From NCBI RefSeq assembly GCF_024158145.1, contig NZ_JAMYXM010000001.1:310001-374000 (forward strand): 64,000 nt of DNA, read 5' to 3'. Source of the stretch: Notoacmeibacter sp. MSK16QG-6 (lineage in GTDB: Bacteria; Pseudomonadota; Alphaproteobacteria; Rhizobiales; Rhizobiaceae). Of the stretch, positions 59,541 through 64,000 are shown piece by piece. The position numbers were made by a program, and so were the translations under genes. The first letter of the stretch is position 1. Each line of letters opens with the position of its first letter. Below the pieces are notes generated by a model. That model was given only the letters and a program-made list of their open reading frames with translations. It ran no database searches and had not been told where the DNA came from.

Positions 59541-61691
59541 ATGCAGGTGAAAGACAAACGGCCAAAGGGGGCGCGGCCCCGCTTCAGGGTATCGCGGCTG
59601 ATCGGCGTCGATGCCTGGCTGGATTCCAGTCTCTATAAACTGCGCTCCACACTGGGCGAAGCATGGGAGCGGATTACCATCTTCTCCCGCAAATTCCGCG
59701 TATATGGCTGGAAGCGCGGCGCTGTCGAACTCATGTCGGAAGCTGCGACACTTGGCACAGTAGGCATCGTGCTGTTTTACGTGCTTGCTATCCCAGCCTT
59801 CAAATCGACGGAGGGCGACTGGCGGCAGCAGGACGGCCTGGCCGTCACTTTTCTGGACCGGTACGGCCGCAATATCGGCCAGCGGGGAGCGTTCCAACGT
59901 GACTCCGTGCCGGTGGACCAACTGCCCGATCATCTTATCAAAGCAGTTATGGCGACCGAGGATCGGCGTTTCTTCGAGCATTTCGGTATCGACGTGCTCG
60001 GGCTTTCGCGCGCGATGATGGAAAACGCCCGTTCTGGCGGGGTCGTGCAGGGCGGCTCCACGCTGACCCAACAGCTCGCCAAGAACCTCTTCCTGAGCAA
60101 TGAACGCACTCTCCAGCGCAAGATCAAGGAAGCCTATCTGTCGCTTTGGCTGGAGCAGAATCTGACGAAGAAGGAAATCCTGCAGCTTTATATCGACCGC
60201 GCCTACATGGGCGGCGGCGTGCATGGTGTCGCGGCGGCGGCCGAGTTCTATTTCGGCAAGGATGTGCGTGAGATCAATCTTGCCGAGGCAGCGATGCTGG
60301 CAGGCCTCTTCAAGGCGCCATCCGGTTACGCGCCGCATGTGAATCTGCCAGCGGCCCGCGCGCGAGCGAATGAGGTGCTTACCAATCTGGTGCAGGCCGG
60401 TTTCATGACCGAAGGGCAGGTCAGTTCCGCACGGCTGCAGCCGGCCTCCGCCATCGAGCGCGACGTGACCGACTCGCCTGACTACTACCTGGATTGGGCT
60501 TTCGATGAGGTGAAAAAAATTGCGGATGATCTGCCATCCCGCAATCTTATCGTCCGCACAGCGTTCGACCCGACCCTGCAAAAGGCGGCCGAAGAAAGCT
60601 GCGAATTTCATCTCCGGCAGTTCGGCAAATCCTATCGCGTTCAGGAATGCGCGTTGGTCATGATGGAGCCGAACGGTCTGGTTCGAGCGATGGTCGGAGG
60701 CCGCGACTACGGTAAGAGCCAGTTCAACCGCGCGGTCAATGCCGAGCGGCAGCCCGGTTCGTCCTTCAAGCCCTACGTTTATGCAGCAGCCATTGAAGGC
60801 GGCATGAGCGCCAGCACGCGTGTTGTGGACGGTCCCGTCAACTGGAATGGCTGGAGCCCGAACAACTATAATCTGAGCTTTCGTGGGCGAACCGACCTCC
60901 AGACCGCTCTGATTAAATCCATCAACACCGTTCCGGCGCATCTGGCGCGCCGCTACATCAAGGGCGGTGTGGACACAGTTGCCGATCTGGCCGAGAGCAT
61001 GGGTGTGGAGACGCCGGTTCTGCGTCATAAAACGATGGTTCTCGGAGCGGGCAGCATTACCGTGCTCGACCAGGCAACGGGCTATTCGGTTTTCGCGGCG
61101 GGCGGTATCCGGCACGGCCACCATGCCTTCACGCAGATTCTCGATCAGGATGGCGAGGTCATCTGGCGGCTGAACCGGCAGACCGAAAAACCGAAGCGCG
61201 TTCTGTCGGAACATGCAGCCGCAGAAATGAACAAGATACTTGTCCAGATTCCGGAATGGGGGACCGCGCGGCGCGCGGCGCTGGAAGGCATTCCTTCCGC
61301 TGGTAAGACGGGAACCACCCAGTCCTATCGCGACGGCTGGTATGTCGGCTTTACCGGCAACTACGTCGCTGCCGTCTGGCTGGGCAATGACGATTACAAG
61401 CCGACAAACCGGATGACCGGTGGATCGCTTCCCGCTCTCGTCTGGAACCGTTTGATGCGTGTCGCCCACCAGGGAGCGCGGCTGAAGCCCATTCCCGGAG
61501 CCAATCGCCCCGTTCCCGAAATGGTGGATATTGCAGCAGCGGAAGGAGAGGAGGTTTCGCCCGTCTCCAATACACCGCGCGGCCTGTTGCCCGAACTGCA
61601 GGACGCCGTGACGGCGCTGGGCATTCTGTTCGACAACGCCCAGCCTCTTGATCCTCCCATAGCCGACAACCAGTTGCGCGCCTCCCGCTAG
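59541..61691 (+). CDS. Class A penicillin-binding protein (transglycosylase/transpeptidase)
   Basis: A 716-residue bifunctional peptidoglycan synthase. A basic cytosolic start of about 65 residues and one membrane anchor (GTVGIVLFYVLAIPAF) precede the GT51 domain, with ATEDRRFFEHFGID and GGSTLTQQLAKNLFLS. The transpeptidase domain has S407 in SSFK, SINT, and KTG at 589 (SAGKTGTTQSYRDGW). Its N-terminal extension and PBP1A/1C-like layout are usual in this order. The ATG at 59541 is chosen over an in-frame TTG two codons upstream. It is divergent from the GTA cluster. A 746-codon frame on the opposite strand is a composition shadow. Confidence 0.93.
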   Translation: MQVKDKRPKGARPRFRVSRLIGVDAWLDSSLYKLRSTLGEAWERITIFSRKFRVYGWKRGAVELMSEAATLGTVGIVLFYVLAIPAFKSTEGDWRQQDGLAVTFLDRYGRNIGQRGAFQRDSVPVDQLPDHLIKAVMATEDRRFFEHFGIDVLGLSRAMMENARSGGVVQGGSTLTQQLAKNLFLSNERTLQRKIKEAYLSLWLEQNLTKKEILQLYIDRAYMGGGVHGVAAAAEFYFGKDVREINLAEAAMLAGLFKAPSGYAPHVNLPAARARANEVLTNLVQAGFMTEGQVSSARLQPASAIERDVTDSPDYYLDWAFDEVKKIADDLPSRNLIVRTAFDPTLQKAAEESCEFHLRQFGKSYRVQECALVMMEPNGLVRAMVGGRDYGKSQFNRAVNAERQPGSSFKPYVYAAAIEGGMSASTRVVDGPVNWNGWSPNNYNLSFRGRTDLQTALIKSINTVPAHLARRYIKGGVDTVADLAESMGVETPVLRHKTMVLGAGSITVLDQATGYSVFAAGGIRHGHHAFTQILDQDGEVIWRLNRQTEKPKRVLSEHAAAEMNKILVQIPEWGTARRAALEGIPSAGKTGTTQSYRDGWYVGFTGNYVAAVWLGNDDYKPTNRMTGGSLPALVWNRLMRVAHQGARLKPIPGANRPVPEMVDIAAAEGEEVSPVSNTPRGLLPELQDAVTALGILFDNAQPLDPPIADNQLRASR

Positions 61692-61792
61692 CGCGCTGGG
61701 CACGTCAGCCCGAAGGATGTCTGGTCTTACACGGCTTGCAGTTCGCCATCACTCTTCGCTAAACCGACAAGGTCTCGGCGCTACAGGAAACC

Positions 61793-62380
61793 ATGCTTCG
61801 CACGATCTTGCTCACCGCTCTGTCCTGCATCCTCGCGCTCGGTTTGGGCGGCGGCAGCGCCTGGTTCGCCCTGGACCGCGCCGATGCGCTCGGCGCGCTG
61901 AATATCGGCAAATGGGTAGCTTATCCTGAAGCGGGGACCGACCGGGCCGACCCCTATACACGCGCCCGCATCGCACGAAACGCGGCGCTTCCGCTTGCAC
62001 CGGCGGAGGGACTCGTTTTCTCCCGTCGATCGGATGAGTCCGACCGCCCGCTAAGGGCCGGTTGCCAGTATATTCTGGAAGGGCGTCTGCCTTCCGCGCG
62101 TTTCTGGACACTGCATGCGGCGCCGCTCTCATCCGATGCCTCCATTGCCGACGAGGACCGGCGCGTCGCGCTTCATTCACGGGCATTGCTGCGGCAGCCG
62201 GACGGCTCGATCCGTATCGCTATCGGCCCGACTATTCGACCGGGCAACTGGCTGCCCGTCGCCGGTAACGGACCGTTCCGGCTCATCCTTTCGCTCTACG
62301 ATACACCGCTTGGTAGCGGCACATCGATCTCTCCGCTCGGCATGCCCACTGTAACGCCGGAAGAGTCGTGTAATGCGTAG
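61793..62380 (+). CDS. DUF1214 domain membrane protein
   Basis: A 195-residue envelope protein with an N-terminal membrane helix or signal anchor (MLRTILLTALSCILALGLGGGSAWFAL). A DUF1214 domain follows: DPYTRARIARNAALPLAPAEGLVF, the CQYILEGRLPSARFWTL core and IGPTIRPGNWLPVAGNGPFRLILSLYDTPLG. The family is found as a fixed pair with DUF1254 in rhizobia, and its function is unknown. It overlaps the next gene by 8 bp, and 101 bp separate it from the PBP stop. Confidence 0.85.
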   Translation: MLRTILLTALSCILALGLGGGSAWFALDRADALGALNIGKWVAYPEAGTDRADPYTRARIARNAALPLAPAEGLVFSRRSDESDRPLRAGCQYILEGRLPSARFWTLHAAPLSSDASIADEDRRVALHSRALLRQPDGSIRIAIGPTIRPGNWLPVAGNGPFRLILSLYDTPLGSGTSISPLGMPTVTPEESCNA

Positions 62381-62903
62381 ACTGTCGCTTGCGCTCATGA
62401 TTGGCCTTGTCGGGGCCGGGCTCGTCCACATTGCGGTGGTTTTTCTACTGCCGACGGCCGCGCCAGCCAGCGCCTGGAGCCGGATATACGATATCACGGA
62501 GCCGTTTCAGCTACGCCGTCTCGACGATACGGACATCATCTACGATGCCGACCCCCTTTTCACTGTCGCTGCCTGCCGTTTCGATCTGACACGTGGGCCT
62601 CTTCGCATCCGGGCTTCCGGCAATGTGCCGTTCTGGTCGGTGGCGATAATGGATTCGCGCGGACGCACCTCGTGGTCCATCAACGATCGCAACGGGACCG
62701 ATGACGATCTGGATCTCATGGTGGTCACGCGTTTGCAGGAAATCGAAATCAAGCGGGAAATGCCGCCGGGACTGGCAAGCACCGCCTTCGCGCTCTTCAA
62801 CAATGATGAAGGCATCGCGGTGCTAAGAATTTTCCACCCTGACGACAGCTACGAACCGGTCAGCGACAGCTTTCTGGATTCCGTCAGTTGCGAACCGTTC
62901 TGA
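62373..62903 (+). CDS. DUF1254 domain membrane protein
   Basis: A 176-residue protein with an N-terminal membrane helix (MRRLSLALMIGLVGAGLVHIAVVFLL) and a DUF1254 domain: PFQLRRLDDTDIIYDADPLFTVAACRFDLTRGPLRI, then VPFWSVAIMDSRGRTSWSINDR. It starts inside the DUF1214 gene (8-bp overlap), so the two are translationally coupled and probably form a complex at the periplasmic face of the membrane. No enzymatic motif is visible. Confidence 0.85.
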   Translation: MRRLSLALMIGLVGAGLVHIAVVFLLPTAAPASAWSRIYDITEPFQLRRLDDTDIIYDADPLFTVAACRFDLTRGPLRIRASGNVPFWSVAIMDSRGRTSWSINDRNGTDDDLDLMVVTRLQEIEIKREMPPGLASTAFALFNNDEGIAVLRIFHPDDSYEPVSDSFLDSVSCEPF

Positions 62904-62937
62904 CGCGCGGCATCCGTCCCGGAATCGACGCGGTAGC

Positions 62938-63120
62938 TTAGGCGCGACGACGTTTGCCTTTGCCGACCCGGCGGCCTTCGCCCCGGCCCGACCGATCTGG
63001 TATCTCTTCGTAGCGAATGCCGTCGAAAAGCAGAATCGTACACTGCCCGTCTAAGCGCTTTCGGGACGGCTGCCGGTCCCTCTTCTCAATGAATGCAGCC
63101 ATCGGAATTATCGTTGCCAT
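62938..63120 (-). CDS. Small basic protein, unrecognised
   Basis: A 60-residue frame starting MATIIPMAAFIEKRDRQPS, with a hydrophobic centre (GQCTILLFDGIRYEEI) and a very basic tail (GRGEGRRVGKGKRRRA). GGAG lies 7 nt before the ATG. The last 13 or so residues resemble nucleic-acid-binding tails. It is convergent with the DUF1254 gene and divergent from the DUF2336 gene. I do not recognise a family; the case rests on the ribosome-binding site and on composition. Confidence 0.45.
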   Translation of the reverse strand: MATIIPMAAFIEKRDRQPSRKRLDGQCTILLFDGIRYEEIPDRSGRGEGRRVGKGKRRRA

Positions 63121-63178
63121 CCGGCTTCTCCGTGGTCTTCACATCCTCGTACCCGAAGAAAGAATGACTGCTTGTCGG

Positions 63179-63193
63179 TTAACGAGGCGCTAA
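63179..63193. promoter_or_regulatory. CtrA-like half-degenerate box TTAA-N7-CTAA
   Basis: TTAA at 63179-63182 and CTAA at 63190-63193 differ from the CtrA consensus by one base, and lie 69 bp before the DUF2336 GTG. The same bases also form GTTA/TAAC inverted arms. Consensus match only. Confidence 0.3.
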
Positions 63194-63261
63194 CGGATTA
63201 CCAACGATTTACCAATAGGCTGGTGTGCAGTAACAAAACCGTTCTCTTTTAAAGGTGTACC

Positions 63262-64000
63262 GTGCCGCATACCGCCCTTCGCAAGCGCCTAGTTTCCGAC
63301 CGTAACAGCGAAGCGCGCATCGACGAACTTTTTCGCCAGGCGGTTGGCACCTTCGCGGCATTGTCGCGCCCGTCCGGCCATGAAATCCGGCAACTCGAGA
63401 CGCTGGCGCTAGCGCTTTATGAACGAACGGGAACGGAGGCTCGCCGCTATGCGGCGGCCGTGCTGTCTGAGCGATCACGGGTTCCGCGCGGGCTGTTACT
63501 GAAATTAGCGCTGGAGCCGGTTTCGATTTCCGCACCGCTCCTCTCGCGGACCCATGCTCTTTCGACCCGAGACTGGCTTCACATCATCAAGCAAACGGAT
63601 ATCGAACACGGCCGCGTCATTGCGCGCCGTTCCGATCTGCCGACCGCCGTACGCGCCATTCTTACCCATCTCCAACGCAAACAGGGCGTTTCGAGTGCAG
63701 AACAAACGTCGCCGAAATCGCCCGAGTCCCTCACTCCATCGCATATCGAAAAAGGCAGCGCCCCGCCGACGAGCTTGAAGGAGGTGCAGTTGCAATTGCG
63801 GGCCGCCATGGCGGGCAACGATGTCGGACAGTCGGCGACTGCGGCCATAACCCGCAAGAAGCCCTCCACCCGTCTTGCCCGCCTACGCGCGAGTGCGCTT
63901 TCTGGTGATATCGAGTTGTTCGGGACAGCCTTGGCCGATGCGCTCGGAATAAAATATGCGGTCGCTCACGACATCATTCATTCAAAGGGCACCCAGGATC
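63262..64000 (+). CDS. DUF2336 domain protein (5' part)
   Basis: The first 246 residues of a DUF2336 protein, open to the window end. It starts at GTG with AAGG 7 nt upstream; an in-frame TAA at 63250 rules out any earlier start. The typical N-terminal part is seen: RIDELFRQAVGTFAALSRPSGHEIRQLETLALALYERT, RYAAAVLSERSRVPRGLLLKLALEP and APLLSRTHALSTRDWLHIIKQTDIEHGRVIARR. A Pro/Ser-rich linker (SPKSPESLTPSH) leads to a second helical region. DUF2336 proteins are alpha-helical, HEAT-like and of unknown function. A TTAA-N7-CTAA site lies 69 bp upstream. Confidence 0.85.
   Translation, partial: MPHTALRKRLVSDRNSEARIDELFRQAVGTFAALSRPSGHEIRQLETLALALYERTGTEARRYAAAVLSERSRVPRGLLLKLALEPVSISAPLLSRTHALSTRDWLHIIKQTDIEHGRVIARRSDLPTAVRAILTHLQRKQGVSSAEQTSPKSPESLTPSHIEKGSAPPTSLKEVQLQLRAAMAGNDVGQSATAAITRKKPSTRLARLRASALSGDIELFGTALADALGIKYAVAHDIIHSKGTQD

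Noticed and set aside
59463-61703. A 746-codon open frame on the minus strand opposite the penicillin-binding protein gene
   Set aside because: It has no recognisable domain, is rich in Arg/His/Gln as expected for an antisense shadow of a GC-rich gene, and the plus strand carries all catalytic motifs of a class A PBP.
1-64000. tRNA, rRNA, CRISPR arrays, insertion sequences or toxin-antitoxin loci
   Set aside because: No cloverleaf, repeat-spacer pattern, transposase or paired small genes were recognised on either strand by reading. A covariance-model search was not possible.

Overview
The window is chromosomal DNA from an alphaproteobacterium of the order Hyphomicrobiales (Rhizobiales). Evidence for this is the AapJQMP general amino-acid transporter, the Omp2-type porin, the cycHJKL-degP-regulator-glnE-pleC gene neighbourhood, the FeuP/FeuQ pair and an intact Rhodobacter-type gene transfer agent (GTA) cluster. 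Genes are dense, GC-rich and often overlap by 4 bp. I cannot name the genus. No tRNA, rRNA, CRISPR array or insertion sequence was seen.

Layout. 1-5.7 kb: the end of folD, then a copper/oxidant-stress module. This holds a bufferin-type RiPP operon (bufA precursor, bufB DUF692/MNIO enzyme, bufC DUF2063 partner, DoxX protein, ferredoxin-reductase-like flavoprotein), divergent from the ECF sigma factor sigF and its membrane anti-sigma nrsF. Matching GTAAC-N16-CGA(A/T) promoter-like elements face both ways. 5.7-11.1 kb: a zeta-class GST and the aapJQMP operon. 11.1-24.1 kb: a long porin leader and the porin, then single genes: macro-domain hydrolase, Sel1 protein, DUF2147 protein, universal stress protein behind an FNR box, DUF922 protein, ETF-ubiquinone oxidoreductase, a degenerate uracil-DNA-glycosylase-like protein, an MFS and an EamA transporter, and an orphan molybdenum hydroxylase large subunit. 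24.3-44.5 kb: pepN and pleC rightward, then a long leftward block: feuN-like gene, feuP, feuQ, lipoprotein, cytochrome c maturation ccmIEFH, degP, a two-component pair, glnE and an EF-hand protein.

44.6-59.3 kb: a complete GTA structural cluster read leftward: g1 and g2 terminase, g3 portal, a small membrane protein, g4 protease, g5 capsid, g6 and g7 connectors, an extra 58-codon gene, g8-g15 tail genes and a holin-like gene. The strongest unexpected signal is in the tail-chaperone pair g10/g10.1. The second gene has no start codon ahead of its conserved motif, but a perfect slippery heptamer CCCTTTC lies just before the stop of the first. This predicts a -1 ribosomal frameshift like that of lambda gpG/gpGT. 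A perfect 11-bp stem-loop directly after the capsid gene could set the capsid dose.

59.5-64 kb: a class A penicillin-binding protein divergent from the GTA, a DUF1214/DUF1254 pair, a small basic ORF, and the start of a DUF2336 protein that runs off the window.

The envelope and stress theme is consistent: periplasmic protease, cytochrome c assembly, envelope-sensing kinases and a metal-binding peptide system. The regulatory sites are visual consensus matches, not computed ones.
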